Part shown: positions 43,911-56,178 of the stretch, piece after piece | Position numbering within the stretch: the first letter of the stretch is position 1 | How the letters are laid out: each line of letters starts with the position of its first letter | NCBI GenBank assembly: GCA_904066235.2 | Contig: CAJFCV020000005.1 | Coordinates: 372,001-436,000, forward strand | DNA: 64,000 nt | Source of the DNA: Bursaphelenchus xylophilus | Lineage: Eukaryota; Nematoda; Chromadorea; Rhabditida; Aphelenchoididae | Reading direction: 5' to 3' | The notes under the pieces: model-generated | The model's input: the letters and a program-made list of their open reading frames with translations, nothing else | Databases searched by the model: none | Told to the model about the DNA's origin: nothing | Made by a program: the position numbers and the translations under genes

Positions 43911-44271
43911 TAAACTAGGGTTCGGAAAATTCGGGTATATTCACCACGCGGGTATATACCCCGGTATATTCCCGGGTATATACCCGAAATCTCGGGTATT
44001 AGCAATCCAATATTTGGCAGTCAGATTTACTATAGAATTTTTTCCCGTTTATTTCCCGACTCCGGTCAAGTAAACTTCAACATTAGAACCAAGTTTTGAG
44101 AGGCAAAGAACAAATTATGACAAAATGTCAACATTTATTGACTTTTTCTGACAAAACTCGACTTTTTTACATTTTTTTGAGTCCAAAAGTACTTTGAATA
44201 TACCCATAAATACCCGAAAATTCCCGGCCTCTCGGGTATTTGGGTATATACCCCGTCCGAACCCTAGTTTA
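43911..44271. mobile_element. 361-bp TIR element with CGGGTATATACCCG interior
   Basis: Perfect 15-bp inverted ends (TAAACTAGGGTTCGG). The interior near each end is a run of GGGTATATACCCG-type short palindromes. Confidence 0.85.
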
Positions 44272-44692
44272 CACCTTCAAATAAAATTAAAAATTCAAAA
44301 TTTTTGATTAATTTTTATTCACATATTTTTGCAAAATTTTTTTTTATATTGTTTTAGTTTAAATTTTTTTAAATTCCTTGACATTTCCCCAAAATTCCAG
44401 CGGAATTCAAAAATTTATTGCTCAATTATACAACATTTTAATGCGAGCGGTTTAAACTTGCATCATCTCTCTCCGAACACCCTTCCCTTTTCTTTTGATC
44501 CGCATTGTTTTATGGCCACGATGAAATTGGCTAATTAAGCGGACATTTGAGGATAAAGGATGGGGAAAGGTGGGGGTGGGAGTCGGTTGACATTTCTCTC
44601 GGACTTGAGAGGGTTGCTTTTGGTTGCAAAACGGGATCTTTGCGGATGAGGAGTGTCTGGGATGGGAGAATCAGCGAAGAATTTAAAGATGA

Positions 44693-45319
44693 AGTTCTCG
44701 GAATGCGACACTCAGATTTTGATGAGATTTGGCAAAAAATTTACAAGGAAAGGTGCGTTTATGGGGGCTCCTACTTTTTGTCGCGAGATATGTCAAAAAA
44801 TCGGAAAAATTGTGCTGATCAAGGATATGTAAAAATTAGCTGCCCAATTCAGGTTTTTAGGGGTGAAAACTCAATTGGAAGTTGACTTAAAGTCCTATAT
44901 AAACCCCTTTTCGCTTAATTTTTCACAAGTTTACAAAATTTATTTTGCCTTAAAATGATGTTTCTTGATTTTTAGGACGTAATAAATAAAGCTCAGCACA
45001 AAAATTTATTTTTCTGACCTTCAGGAGCCCTCATAAAAATATTTCCTTGTTCGATTAGCTCGGACATTCAAGAAACCCCTGGCTTTGCATAGACGTCTGA
45101 GATTTTTAGCTTAAAACTTTGTGAAAATATGATGATTGTTTTAGAATTTGCATAATTTTTGAGTTCGATTTCTAACGTAGAGGATAATTTTGCCAGCAAA
45201 ATTCAATCTTTTTTTGCATGAAACTGGCAAAGATACGGCCTAAAAGTATTTTTCTCTCTCACCGTTCTCCGCATTTTGCATACTCTGTCGGCGGCAAAGA
45301 CGTTGAATATTTCGGCGTC
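44693..45319 (+). repeat. R1-related degenerate sequence
   Basis: AATGCGACACTCAGATTTTG then ATGAGATTTGG at the left; TTTGCATGAAACTGGCAAAG, CTCACCGTTCTCCGCATTTT and AATATTTCGGCG at the right. The middle is unrelated or rearranged. The mariner insertion point is at its right edge. Confidence 0.6.
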
Positions 45320-45321
45320 TA

Positions 45322-46218
45322 TTAGGGTGGTCCAAAAGTCTTTTCGTTTTTTCAGGTGTCTTTTTGTCCAATTGTTTTTGTACAAAATAAAGACTTTTAG
45401 ATGAATGTATTATATATGTTTTTAAAGGTCTTGAGCTGCTTTATCATAATATATATTAAAAATTTTAATTGGTCTTTTATTTAAAATCTTTTAAGCTGTA
45501 GAAAAAACATGGAAAAATCCGAAATTCGTGTTTTTTTACGTTATTACCGAAAACAAGGCTTCAACGCAACTGCAGCAGCAAAGAAGATAAGCGAAGTTGA
45601 AGGCTACAATGTGGTCTCAGATCGTACTGCGCGATTGGTTCAAGCGATTCAACGACGGCGACACGGACCTCGAGGGCAAGACGTCTTAAAAAGCAATTTT
45701 GAAGGCGTAATTCACTTCGACTTCGTTCCAAATGGTCGGACTAGCGACGCAGAGCTCTACTACGCTCCACTCGATCGAATGTATGCAGCGATTGGCAAAA
45801 AATATCCCGCTTTGATCAAACGAACCCGCGCACCCCTGCAACAAGACAACGCAAAACCTCGCACCGCCAAACAAACGAAGGAAAAGATCAAAACTCTCGA
45901 CGCCATTGAACTTCTTCCAGATCCAGCGAATAGTCTGCACATTGTGTCACACGACTATCACCTTTTTCGCTCCATGGCACACTTTCTGCGTGGTCGTAGC
46001 CTCAATGATCTGGACGATGTCGAAAACGGGTGCCGCGAGTTTTTCGCCTCTAAGAACAAGGAGTGGTACCGCAGCGGGATCGAACAACTTGCCGATAGAT
46101 GGGTTCAAGCCATAGATTCAAATGGCCTTTACTTCGAAACTTAACTAGTTTTCGTTTGTTGTAAAATTATGTTTAAAGTTTTAACAAAAAAAACGAAAAG
46201 ACTTTTGGACCACCCTAA
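45322..46218 (+). mobile_element. Internally deleted mariner element
   Basis: 897 bp flanked by TA on both sides, with ends TTAGGGTGGTCCAAAAGTCT and the complement AGACTTTTGGACCACCCTAA. It carries a broken transposase gene and cannot be autonomous. Confidence 0.95.
45509..46144 (+). pseudogene. mariner transposase remnant, deleted and frameshifted
   Basis: The 211-codon open frame starts with a mariner helix-turn-helix (EIRVFLRYYRKQGFNATAAA). At about 45628 the family-like reading (RDWFKRFNDGDTDLEG) shifts to another frame. At about 45695 it jumps from the N-terminal region to FEGVIHFDFVPNGRT, well inside the catalytic domain. The first catalytic Asp region is therefore missing, while the second (QQDNAKP) and third (SHDYHLF) remain, then the C-terminus (WVQAIDSNGLYFE) is intact. 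Mariner transposases are ~340-350 residues, so over a third is gone. Confidence 0.95.
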
Positions 46219-46658
46219 TAAAACACCTACTATCACGCATTGTATGTGTCTTTCAGCCTTCGAAACTTCTCTTCATTTATTAATATTTAGCCGTCTTTGC
46301 CGAGATCCCAGTATGTATCTTCCATTACCTATTGATGACTTTATTAATAATATGACATCACTTTTCCAAACCCCTTAACTCTTCGGAAATTCACGTTGGT
46401 TCCTCTTTTCTTTCGTCCCTTTCACCGGAAGTATGAAGATGATTTGCATAATTTCAATTTTCTCATGTTCCAAACCCCTAAAGCAGAACTAAAATTAACG
46501 GCTTACGAAGCTCCGGAAGCGCCGGTTATTTTTAAGACCGGCTCAAGAACTTTTGAGCTGCTTAACGAGATTTTTGAATCCACTAATTTAAGTTTTTTGT
46601 CTTCCGGATAATCACTTCAATTTCTCGCGTTACCAAATTATAATCTTGGTGAAATTAG
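46219..46658. other. Non-coding or uncertain sequence
   Basis: An open frame at 46396-46611 reads RKYEDDLHNFNFLMFQTPKA and onward, and includes a polar stretch, but has no convincing splice borders. Confidence 0.35.
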
Positions 46659-46861
46659 GCCACAAAAATTTGCCATGCCCAACCGAAATTCGGCAATTCC
46701 CCTGCTGGGTGAGACCATCATCCCGGAGACGGCGTTGGACGGGTTTTTGTGCAACCCGAAACACTTTCATTCGTCCTCTTCCACTATCCATGAGAAGCAA
46801 AGGATCACGTTCCGAGGGCTGGCGTGGCGGCAGATCTTCATCAAACATTTGGAGAGCATCA
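46659..46861 (+). CDS. Candidate coding exon, product unrecognised
   Basis: An open block between GAAATTAG and a perfect GTAAGT donor. From ATG 46675 it reads MPNRNSAIPLLGETIIPETA, then LDGFLCNPKHFHSSSSTIHE and KQRITFRGLAWRQIFIKHLE, leaving in phase 1. It could be a first exon (ATG start) or an internal one (the frame is open upstream to the acceptor). GC content is clearly above the flanks. Confidence 0.55.
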
Positions 46862-47163
46862 GTAAGTCCGTAGGACTGCTTGGAAATGACTTGGCGGGCT
46901 AGAAAGTGCAGTGGCTTCAGAAGAGAAGGCTTGATAAAAAATTGAAATTTCTTACGAGTCAACTGGTCGATTTTCTTGACTCTTGACACAGCTCATCTAT
47001 TTGACTTACTTATCAATTCTTGAAAATCTTAGATCGCACATTACAAAGGTATCTGGGAGATATGTAGGAGATTCCCCACTGTGCTTTTTAGCTATACTGC
47101 TGCTGTCTCGGAGGTCTTACAAAGTACAAAGGTATGGTCTTTGTGAATTGGTATTTGGACTAG

Positions 47164-47938
47164 CAAGTACCCAAATGCGATGCTCAGATTACATTTTCTT
47201 TTTGCTCATAGCCCATAAAAATTTCTAAATTTTTAGCTCGCCTTTTCCCGAGATATCAAGTGATCTTGCCGAGAGAATTCGCGAAATGCGGTGAGCTCTC
47301 GGCTAGAACACCCTCCAAAATTCACTAAACAGTGTTTCATTTTTTCCAACTTTTGATATAAAATCCTCGTTTATTTCTGCAAAGTGCGAACTAGAAGTCT
47401 TGCATATGCCTTATAAAAGATCAATCTAACAGGGGAAGTACTCCAAGTGCGACTCTCAGATTTTGATGAAACTCGGCACAAATTTAGAATAATTTTTTCT
47501 AAGATATATGCGAGAATCCTAGCTCGCGCTTTGCAGAATCAACCAAAATTTTTAGATCGGAAGTCGGCCAAAATTTAGGATTTTTTGCCGAATTTTAGCA
47601 CGAAAAGTTTCATGCCTATTTTTACCGAAAAGAATAATGTTCCTACAAAAAATCAAATTTTTCCGCACGAAACTGCCAAAGTTATGGCCAAAACGCGATT
47701 TCCTTTCTGACCGCTCTCCACGTTTAGCGTGCTCTCTCGGCGGCAAAAATCGTTCGATATCTCGGCGGCGCCCGCAAAGCGCGAACTAAAACTTTCAGGA
47801 ATTGATATTTAGTCCATGCCTGGCGTGTGTGCAAAATTTTAAAAAAATCTGAGCGTCGCACTTGGAGTACTTCCCCTGTAAATTTGCGCCTAGTTTTATC
47901 AAAATCTGAGACTCGAACTTTGAGTACCGCTCCTGTAC
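47164..47938 (-). repeat. Old R1 copy interrupted by a young R1
   Basis: The outer copy, reverse orientation, has its start at about 47164 (AAGTACCCAAATGCGATGCT) and breaks at 47429 after GATCAATCTAA. It resumes at 47879 with AAATTTGCGCCTAGTTTTAT and ends near GAGTACCGCTCCTG. The sequence continues exactly as in intact copies across the insertion. Confidence 0.85.
47430..47878 (+). mobile_element. R1 element inserted in R1
   Basis: 449 bp, CAGGGGAAGTACTCCAAGTG to GGAGTACTTCCCCTG, with TAA at 47427-47429 and 47879-47881. This is a clear 3-bp target duplication. Confidence 0.95.
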
Positions 47939-48381
47939 AGTAAGGAGAATATTCATGCAAAATTTGGTGAACATACGATCATGGTATCTTAAGCAATCTG
48001 CCTATTATCCTAGATATCTTTAATTACCTCCAATTTACCTCTAATTTTCTAATCACCGTTTTTTTCAAGGTCTTCGAGAACCCAATAATCTCGCTGAAAT
48101 GAGATTAATTTTGATTTCTTAAAGCGTTCCAAGAATTAGTAATTCCAAAATTTATTTTTTCATAATTTCCGGAAAGTAATTCCTCCTGCTTAATTGGCCA
48201 AATCAGCCGATGGATTGGCAATTTTTCCCAGCTTTTCAGACAAGTAAAAAACGAGGTAATGAAGGGATTTCCCGAGAAATCTCCGACTTCCTGCACTTAC
48301 TTTATTATTTTGTTATCCGAATGTTCTTCCATTTTTGAGATTTTTCGACTTCTTTCGACTCTAAAATCACATTACTTTCTA
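47939..48381. other. Non-coding sequence
   Basis: Nothing recognised. Confidence 0.4.
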
Positions 48382-48597
48382 ATAACATTACAATGTCATC
48401 CTAACATAAGCTAAATTTTGATTTTTTCTAACTGCAGTCGATTTTTTGGTCGATTTTTTTGCTTGAAAATGAAGAATTGGATGCTACGAATTTTGTTTTT
48501 CGAATTCAGCCTTCTGAAAAGAGGTAGGTGCAGAAGATGTAAACCAAAAAAAATGTATTTGAAGTAAAAATTTTTGCGTGTAAAAAATTTGCGTTAC
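48382..48597 (-). repeat. R6 repeat, joined to R1
   Basis: Reverse complement of 15947-16153: GAATTGGATGCTACG, TTTTTCGAATTCAGC, TGCAGAAGATGTAAACC, GTGTAAAAAATTTGCGTTA. Confidence 0.85.
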
Positions 48598-49046
48598 CAG
48601 GGGAACTACCCCAAGTGCAACGCTCAGATTGTGATGAAACTTGGCACAAATTAAGAGCAATTTTTTCTAAAATATATGCGAGAATCCTAGTTCGCGCTTT
48701 GCAGAAACAACCGAGATTTTTGGACCGAAAGTCGGCGAAAATTTAGGACTTTTTGCCGAATTTCGGCACGAAAAGTTTCATGCCTATTTCTACTATAGAG
48801 GGCAATATTTCCACAAAAAAATTTTTTTTTCTGCACGAAACCAGCAAAGTTATGATCAAAAAAGTGTTTTTTCTCTGACTGCTCTCCGCGTTTAGCGTAC
48901 TCTCTCAGCGGCAAAGATTGTTCAATATCTCGGCTGCGCTTGGAAAGCGCGAGCTAAAACTATCAGGAATTGATGCTTAGTTCATGACCAACGTGTGTGC
49001 AAAATTTAAAGAAAATCTGAGCGTCGCACTTGGACTACTCACCTTG
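48598..49046 (+). mobile_element. R1 element, near-complete
   Basis: CAGGGGAACTACCCCAAGTG to ACTACTCACCTTG, 449 bp. R6 abuts its left end, and TAA flanks the R6+R1 unit on both sides. Confidence 0.9.
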
Positions 49047-49514
49047 TAAGTTGTTCCGGGTCCCCTGCTATAATCTTTACTCTTTTGGCCTTAAAAATCT
49101 AAAATGCTATTATCAATACTACGACACAAATCCGCCACCACTTTTCACGACGACTAAAGCCATCCAAAATACAGTAAGACCTGCGGCTAAATCCCCCCGA
49201 GACAAGGGTTTTTATTTTTCCGATGAAGCTGGCTGCTCATTGCGTTATTAGTGGCAGGTAGGGGTTTTTTTGTATTTCGGCCATCGTTATATCGGATTAG
49301 CCGAAGGCATAAGGATGTGAAGATTAAAGCGCCGCAGGTCCTGCCTTCGTACTGCGGCTGAGGTCTTTGGTTGTACAATTTCAAAGGGTTTTTTGGAGCT
49401 GTTAGGTCGAATTTTACGTGTCAAACTCCAAAAAGAGCTTGCTTGGGGGATTCGGGGGTTTGCTATGTTCAGTTTTGTCTTATATAGCGATTTTGAAAAT
49501 TTTTATTTGTTTTA

Positions 49515-49805
49515 CATTTTGCACTGTGCAAAAAATTGGCTTCACCGCACAGTGCAAGGCGATTTTAAGCCTATTTTGCGCCTTGCACGGTGCAGAAATC
49601 AGGTTTGTCTGCACGGTGCAAAAAATAACCAAAAAAAATTTTGTCAAATTTTTTATAACTCAAAAATTTTTTTTATTTTTTAAAGTTCTGCACTGTGCCA
49701 AAAATCCTCCTTACTGCACTGTGCATCCCAAATTTTTAGCCTATTTTTGCCAATGCCCACTGCCAAAGTCCCTTTCGTTTGCACCGTGCGCTTTTGCCAA
49801 TACCG
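49515..49805. repeat. GCAC(N)GTGC palindrome cluster
   Basis: GCACTGTGC, GCACAGTGC, GCACGGTGC (twice), GCACTGTGC (twice more) and GCACCGTGC within 290 bp. Reading frames across it are by-products. Confidence 0.8.
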
Positions 49806-50920
49806 AAATTTTGCATTAAGATCTTGTTGACCTTTTTCTGAACGCTTTTCTTTGAAGTACTACTCGAATGCGGCCACTTTCCATCTGTTTACGGCTTGAA
49901 TCCGTTAATAAGGTCATTAGGCATCGAAATAAGGGTTGATTTCGAATTCCTTTGCTCCCTAATTGTGGCCAGATGTTTTCCGTAGGTGTTTTTACGGAAT
50001 TTTTGGACCTTTTGGCGCTCCGAATTTGAATTGGGATGTTTTAAATTTCGAATACGAACTTTCTGAATTGAACAAGTTTTTTTTGAATTTTTCGTCAAAA
50101 AATTGGACCGTATTTTAGGAAATAGAATTTTTTTTTCTTGAATTTTGATTTAAGAGCTTGATAGTCTGTTTACTGCTCAAGATTGGCCTTATTTTTAGCT
50201 TCCTTGGCAATTTGACGAAATGCCACAAAAATTATTGGCTTTTAAAGCCATTAAAATTTTTTGAAATTTGTTGCTAAAAGCATGCAAAATAAGTTCATCA
50301 TCATTTTCCAGCGATTTTCATTTTTGTCACGAAATGTCACAAAATTTATTGATTTTTTTTCGTCATCAAAAGACGTACTTTGAGACAATAATAATGCATT
50401 ATTTATGTCATTGAATCATCATTTATAACTCTGATCCCTCTTTTGTCTCCGAAAATTCGTCTAGTTCCCATCGACGCCATCTTCGGGATTATCCCCGCTC
50501 TTCTTCCTCTTTCCCAACACTTTCTTTCACGTTTATATTGTAATGCCAATTACCAGAATCCCTCGGAATAGAAGGAAAAACAAGATGTTTCGTTCGCATT
50601 TACATTCCTTTTCGCATACGTGATGTGAATGACATCAACTCTTACACAAAGATTTCATCATTCCGTATCATGAGCTAGAACCCAAAGTAGAATGCCTCAG
50701 GCGATGTTTACACATTCCATGACGGGTGGAAAATCCCATGAGAACACGATTAAAAGAATGAGAAGTTTTGAGCATAAAGTTTTGTTGCCTCAGGGTAATT
50801 AAGAAAGGGAAATCCCGTTAGAGCGATAAAACATATTTATAACTACCAAAGGTTGTGAAAGGTGATTGCAAAATTTCTGGAGGTCATTGTGAGTACATAT
50901 AGGGCGAAAGTTCAAGCGAA
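49806..50920. other. AT-rich non-coding sequence
   Basis: Nothing recognised. Confidence 0.4.
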
Positions 50921-50946
50921 TGCCCGTTATTTTCCCGACAGACTGA
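50921..50946. repeat. Solo R2 end
   Basis: GTTATTTTCCCGACAGACTG with no left partner within reach. Confidence 0.7.
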
Positions 50947-52299
50947 CACTAATTCGCGGGTATAAAGCTTCTACTGCATAGATTTTTTTTTTGATTTTTC
51001 ATCAAGATGCATATGTGGACCAAAATGAAATTTTCAAAAAACTTCTTTTTATTTTTTTCACTACAAAGAATTGATTTTTTTCGCAAAAAATGCTGAACTT
51101 TTTGTGAGAAACGCCTAAAATCGCGATCTGTTTCTTGCCCTCTGTATACATGCTCTTTATGCTCCCGTGAAATGCCGTAAATGTCAGTGACTAACCATCA
51201 ACATGACGTATAATCCGTGGATGAGCTGGAACCCCATAAAAGATGTATGGACACATATATCATGCAGGTCTTTGGAGGTCCTAGTGGTTTATTGTTTTAC
51301 AGGCTTCGTTTTTTTGGGTTTGAAAAAAAATTGATCTGGGGATTCTGGGGAGGGACGCTCAAGTATTCTTCAAATTTTGTTTACTCGTAGTGCCTTGGAC
51401 TGATATTAATTCTGGAAAATTTTGGCTTTTACTTTGTATGTGTGGCCAAGATATATAACGATATTCAACCATAAGTTTTCCCCAGCCGTCTCTCCTCGTT
51501 TTTCATACTCTCTCGCCTGCATAGACCGTTGATTACGTTTTTTGCAAAGCTTCAGCTAAAAAACTTGGGACCTACTTTGTGGCTTACATAGCGTCAAAAA
51601 AATCTAATCCTTTCCTCAATTACTTTACAGAACATTTGATCACAAAGCATAGCAAAAACCCGGAAAATATAAAGTATTCGCTGTATTTGAGCTGCTCATT
51701 TATAGTAAAACAATACATTTGAGACACGATCTGGCCCTTTAATTTTCCAGACCTCCCTTTTGGAACGTCCCAATTGTAATCCGAGCATCCAGAACTTTCC
51801 CTCGACAGAAAACTTTCCGGCTTTTCCAATTATTTCTCTCCCAATTTTTGGGGCAAACACCGGGCCTCCGTTGCGTCGAAGATAAACGGATAAAGCCGGG
51901 ATTTCTTATTGGGGAAGGGAAAGATTTTTCGGATTTTTTTGGGATTGGCAGTTAATTGAGTGTCGTCGCTAATCTTTGAATATTTTGTGGGGATTCTGGA
52001 TGGCGAAATTATTACTTCGCTTTATAGAACTGTCATTTTTTCATATCCGCTTTGGCTTGGGAGGTTTTTAAAATGTGTGCAGTTTGCATCGTCAAATTTC
52101 GAATAAGTTTTAGAGATAAATTCTGGCAATGGTAGAAAAGTTTTTACATCATCTTTTTAACAAGCAAAACCCAAAAGTAGCTTGTTTCTGAGCCAAATTC
52201 TGGGAGGAAAACAAATTTCAGCATTTCCGACCTAGAAATCTTGTTAATTTCAGCAAAGCTCGCGGTGAAATGTTGTGTATGTCATAAATACAAATCTAA
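50947..52299. other. AT-rich non-coding sequence with faint R1 traces
   Basis: TACTCTCTCGCCTGCATAGA and GCAAAGCTTCAGCTAAAA near 51500-51560 suggest a very old R1 copy (about 51350-51585). Nothing else is recognised. Confidence 0.4.
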
Positions 52300-52725
52300 C
52301 AAGTACTCCAAGTGCGACGCCCAGATTTTCTTTAAATTTTGCACACACGTCGGGAATAGACCAAGTATCAATTCCTGAAGGTTTTAGCTCGCGCTTTGCG
52401 GGCGCCGCCGAGATATCGAACGATTTTTGCCGCCGAGAGAGCACGCCGAACGTGGAGAGCGGTCAGAGAGAAAAAAAGGGAGAGAGTTTTTTGGCCATAA
52501 CTTTGGCAGTCTCGTGCGGAAAAATTTGATTTTTTGTAGGAACATTATTCTTTTCGGTAGAAATAGGCATGAAACTTTTCGTGCCGAAATTCGGCAAAAA
52601 GTCTTAAATTTTGGCCGACTTTCGATCTGAAAAACTCGGTTCTTTCTGCAAAGCGCAAGCTAGGATTCTCGCATATATCTTAGAAAAAATTATTCTAACT
52701 TTGTGCCAAGTTTCATCAAAATCTG
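52300..52725 (-). mobile_element. R1 element, right end truncated
   Basis: Starts after TAA with CAAGTACTCCAAGTGCGACG. It follows R1 in reverse orientation and stops at TTTCATCAAAATCTGA, missing the terminal ~25 bp. Confidence 0.9.
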
Positions 52726-53372
52726 ATTTATATTATGAAAAACTAGTAGTTGCCTTTCAATTACAAATTTTTCAATCTTTAACTTGTCTAACAGATCATC
52801 GCTATTTCGGTTTCTGGCTCTCGGAACGATCGTAAATATCATATAATATTATAATTGTCATTTTTCCGAAAATTATTAATCCGCTTTTATTCAAATTGAA
52901 ATTTACATCAAAAAAGGAGCTTTTCTTGAAACCCGTCAGCTCATTCGCTAATCGACTTGGCTCAGAGATCAAACGGACAAAAATGTCATAAAATTGTCCT
53001 TTCGAAAATTTGTCATACCTAAAATTTGCAAAAATAAGAATGACGTTTTTATCGTTGTAAAATTTTAATATCATTTTTTTAAAATATATTTTTCGTGCTC
53101 TCAAAAATGAAAAAAATTCGCAAAGTTTTTATTTTTCCATTTTTTGGTTGTAATTTTTTCAAACAGTATGAAGAATATCAGAAAACGGCCAAAAATCTGC
53201 TTTTTTGGGTTTAAAAATATCCTTATAAATATTTGAAACCTTTCTGCGTCCATGCTATGGCTTGTATCGTCATTTTTGTGGCTTTATTGACATGGCTTCT
53301 GTTTTTATCTTTTTCGAAATAGATTCATAAAATTCAAAAATGCTATAAATACCCAAAAATAGGTCAGATTTA
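52726..53372. other. AT-rich non-coding sequence
   Basis: Nothing recognised. Confidence 0.4.
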
Positions 53373-53823
53373 CAGGGGAAGTACCCCAAGTGCGACGCTC
53401 AGATTTTGATAAAACTTGGCACAAATTTAGAACAATTTTTTCTAAGATATGTGCGAGAATCCTAGCTCGCGCTTTGCAGAAACAACCGAGATTTTTAGAT
53501 CAAAAGTCGGCGAAAATTTAGGACTTTTTGCCGAATTTCGGCACGAAAAGTTTCATGCCTATTTCTACCGTAAAAGGTAATATATCCATAAAAAGTAAAT
53601 TTTTTCCGCACGAAACTAGCAAAGTTATGGCCAAAAAGTGTTTTTTTTTCTCTGACCGCTCTCCGCGTTTAGCGTGCTCTCTCGGCGGCAAAAATCGTTC
53701 GATATCTCGGCGGCGCCCGCAAAGCGCGAGCTAAAACTTTCAGGAATTGATATTTAGTCCATACCCGACGTGTGTGCAAAATTTAAAGAAAATCTGAGCG
53801 TCGCACTTGGAGTACTTCCCTTG
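53373..53823 (+). mobile_element. R1 element, complete
   Basis: 451 bp with a perfect TTA duplication at 53370-53372 and 53824-53826. Confidence 0.95.
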
Positions 53824-53829
53824 TTAGTT

Positions 53830-54050
53830 CAAATTTTGCACATATTTTCCAGCTAGCTGAAATCTCATTTTTGTGAAATTTGGTTTGCGTTTTACCGGGC
53901 AGCTGAGATTCAATAATCATGGTTGCCGGGAGAGCATGCAAAATGCGGAGAGCGGTCAGAAAAAAACTTTTTCGGTCGTATCTTTGTGAATTCTATGTCG
54001 AGAACACTGATTTTTGGCATAGACGTTGTAGAGAGCACTTGTAATAAAGC
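53830..54050 (-). repeat. R1 family, degenerate fragment
   Basis: AAATTTTGCACATATTTTCC, GGGAGAGCATGCAAAATGCG then GAGAGCGGTCAGAAAAAA, directly after the complete copy. Confidence 0.6.
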
Positions 54051-55262
54051 CTGAAATTTTCAAGCGAAAAGCTGAAATTTTTTTTTTATTTTTATCATTT
54101 TTATACCATAAAAGGGCAATTTTTTCTTTTCTCACATTTTGAACTTAAAAAAAAACAGATTTTTTGTAAAAATACAGCTGACCTCGCTTCAAAGAAATGC
54201 CAGAATTTTTTAGTTGAAAATCAAAAAAAATTTTTTTTTGAATTTGAACTTTTTAAGGAGAGGTCCAAAAATTGCCAAAAAATATTTCGTATATCAAAAT
54301 AAAGCAATATCTCCTGAATTTTTATGTGTTCCTCTCTTCAAAGTTTTCTATTTACTTTCTAAACCCCCAAAAATCCGTATTTTCCCAAAATTTCCCCGTT
54401 TCCTATCGAAAGTGCATCTTTACATATCGCCGTTTATATTGCACACGAGGGATTCCCCTCCCGTGAATCGTGGGTTCGGATCCCCCCACCCTAATCCCGT
54501 TATTGCCAAAAGCCACGGCGCCTTAGTCGTCTGTGCATTACCTTCCATTCCACATCATCACCTAGTCTTTTTACCTTGAAGTAATGGGTCTTTACCACGT
54601 TATTTTAGACGGCTAACTGGTCCGTAGGTAATGACGCTATATAAAGAGCATGATGTCTGGATATTTGTCAGTGATTTTTGAGGTTTATGCGCTCAAATAG
54701 TCATCGTATTCTGAGTAAATTTGTGTTGAATAATGTGTGAGACAAACGCTGATACTTTTAAGTATCATATTTTTTTCGAAGGCTACAATAATTTTTGCGA
54801 GATTTTTGTTTGTTATTTTAATTCTATCTCATTTTACTCTCCAAAACCATGCCAAAAACGTTCCTCAACTATTCTGAAACTGCATGGCCTCCCGCTTTCT
54901 CCAGATGTCTTAAATCTAATGTCTCATCCGGCCTTTAAAGTTTTATGTCCATGGGTATTTGTTCGGCAGTTTGAATGGGGTTCCTTAATCTCCCTTCTAC
55001 GACTTCCGGATGAATTAATCGAAAGCAAACTTTAGTCCGTGACTTTTAAAATGTGCTGGTATTACTAATTGATGTAGAGATTATGTTTGTGCACACATTA
55101 CGAATCGGTGTTTGAAGTAACTGGGTTTGCGGTTATTTTTGAACATAATACAAGATGTGGGATTTTGGATGTAGAACAATAGGAAGTCTTTCGATGAAAT
55201 ACAGTCGGATCGGCAGGTTATAAAAGATAAAAAAAGATGATGTGTGTTATAGAGGAATAGTA
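54051..55262. other. AT-rich non-coding sequence
   Basis: The open frame at 54733-55035 reads through a polar and aromatic-rich stretch (KLHGLPLSPDVLNLMSHPAF) but has no recognised domain or clear splice sites. The rest is non-coding. Confidence 0.35.
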
Positions 55263-55528
55263 ATCAATTTGTCGGGAAAATAATGTGGATTTATCGCTTC
55301 AAAATGTCAATCGTGTAAAGCAATAATGGCCGATTCCAAGGCGTGACAAATCCACATTATTTTCCCGACACGCTGATATCAGTCTGTCGGGAAAATAATA
55401 GCATTATGTCGCTGCGCAAATTGCCTCGCTGAACTGAAAAGCAATTTGATTTTGCAGCGACACAATTCATTTTCTAGGCGGCGATGCGATTTTCGATGCG
55501 ACAGAGTGCTCATTATTTTCCCGACGGC
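55263..55528. mobile_element. Two R2 elements back to back
   Basis: The first (55263-55376) is the TGGATTTATCGC subtype. The second (55377-55528) is the ATGTCGCTGCGC subtype. They meet at CTGATATCAG, made from the end of one and the start of the next. Confidence 0.9.
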
Positions 55529-55749
55529 CTTCTATTATAAACATAAAACATTTCTCGACCTCTCAGGATTTTATGTACAGAGATGTTACTGCATTTTCTA
55601 AGCCCTCTGTTGCGTTTTCCCTTTGTAATTCCCGGGAATTACAGTCAGTCCAAAAGCCGGTCGACACTGATACTTTTGTGGTCAACGAGCTCTCAAAAAC
55701 ACGAAAATATCAGAAAATATTTGTCCCTATCGTTTCGTTTTTAAACTAA

Positions 55750-56178
55750 CCAGGGAAGTGCATGAAGTGCGCCGCTTAGATTTTGATGAAAACAATTAAA
55801 TTAATCTTTTCTAAGACATATGCAAGACTCTGAGCTCGAGGTTTGAAAAAAAGAATGAGGATATTAGGTCGAAATTTGGAAAAAAATGCTTACTTTTTTG
55901 CGAGTTTTGGCATAATTTTTTACATATTTTTTGCACCGTAGAAGGTAATATTCTACAAAAAAGTATTTTTTCCGGCAAAGATATGGCAAAAAGTCTTTAA
56001 TTTTTTCTGACCGCTCTCCGCATTTTGCGTACTCTCTCGGCGACAAAGATCGTTGAAAATCTCAACAGCGCCTGTAAATCGTGAGCTAATACTTTGAGGA
56101 ATTGATATGTGGCATATGTCCGACTTGTGAACAAAATTTAAAGAAAATCTGAGCGTCACATTTTGGACTCTTCCCTGG
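55750..56178 (+). mobile_element. R1 element, diverged
   Basis: CCAGGGAAGTGCATGAAGTG to ACTCTTCCCTGG with TAA on both sides. Interior decay is heavier than in most copies. Confidence 0.85.

Noticed and set aside
54440..54500. tRNA-like GGGTTCGGATCCC block
   Set aside because: It resembles a B box, but no A box lies at suitable distance and no cloverleaf forms.
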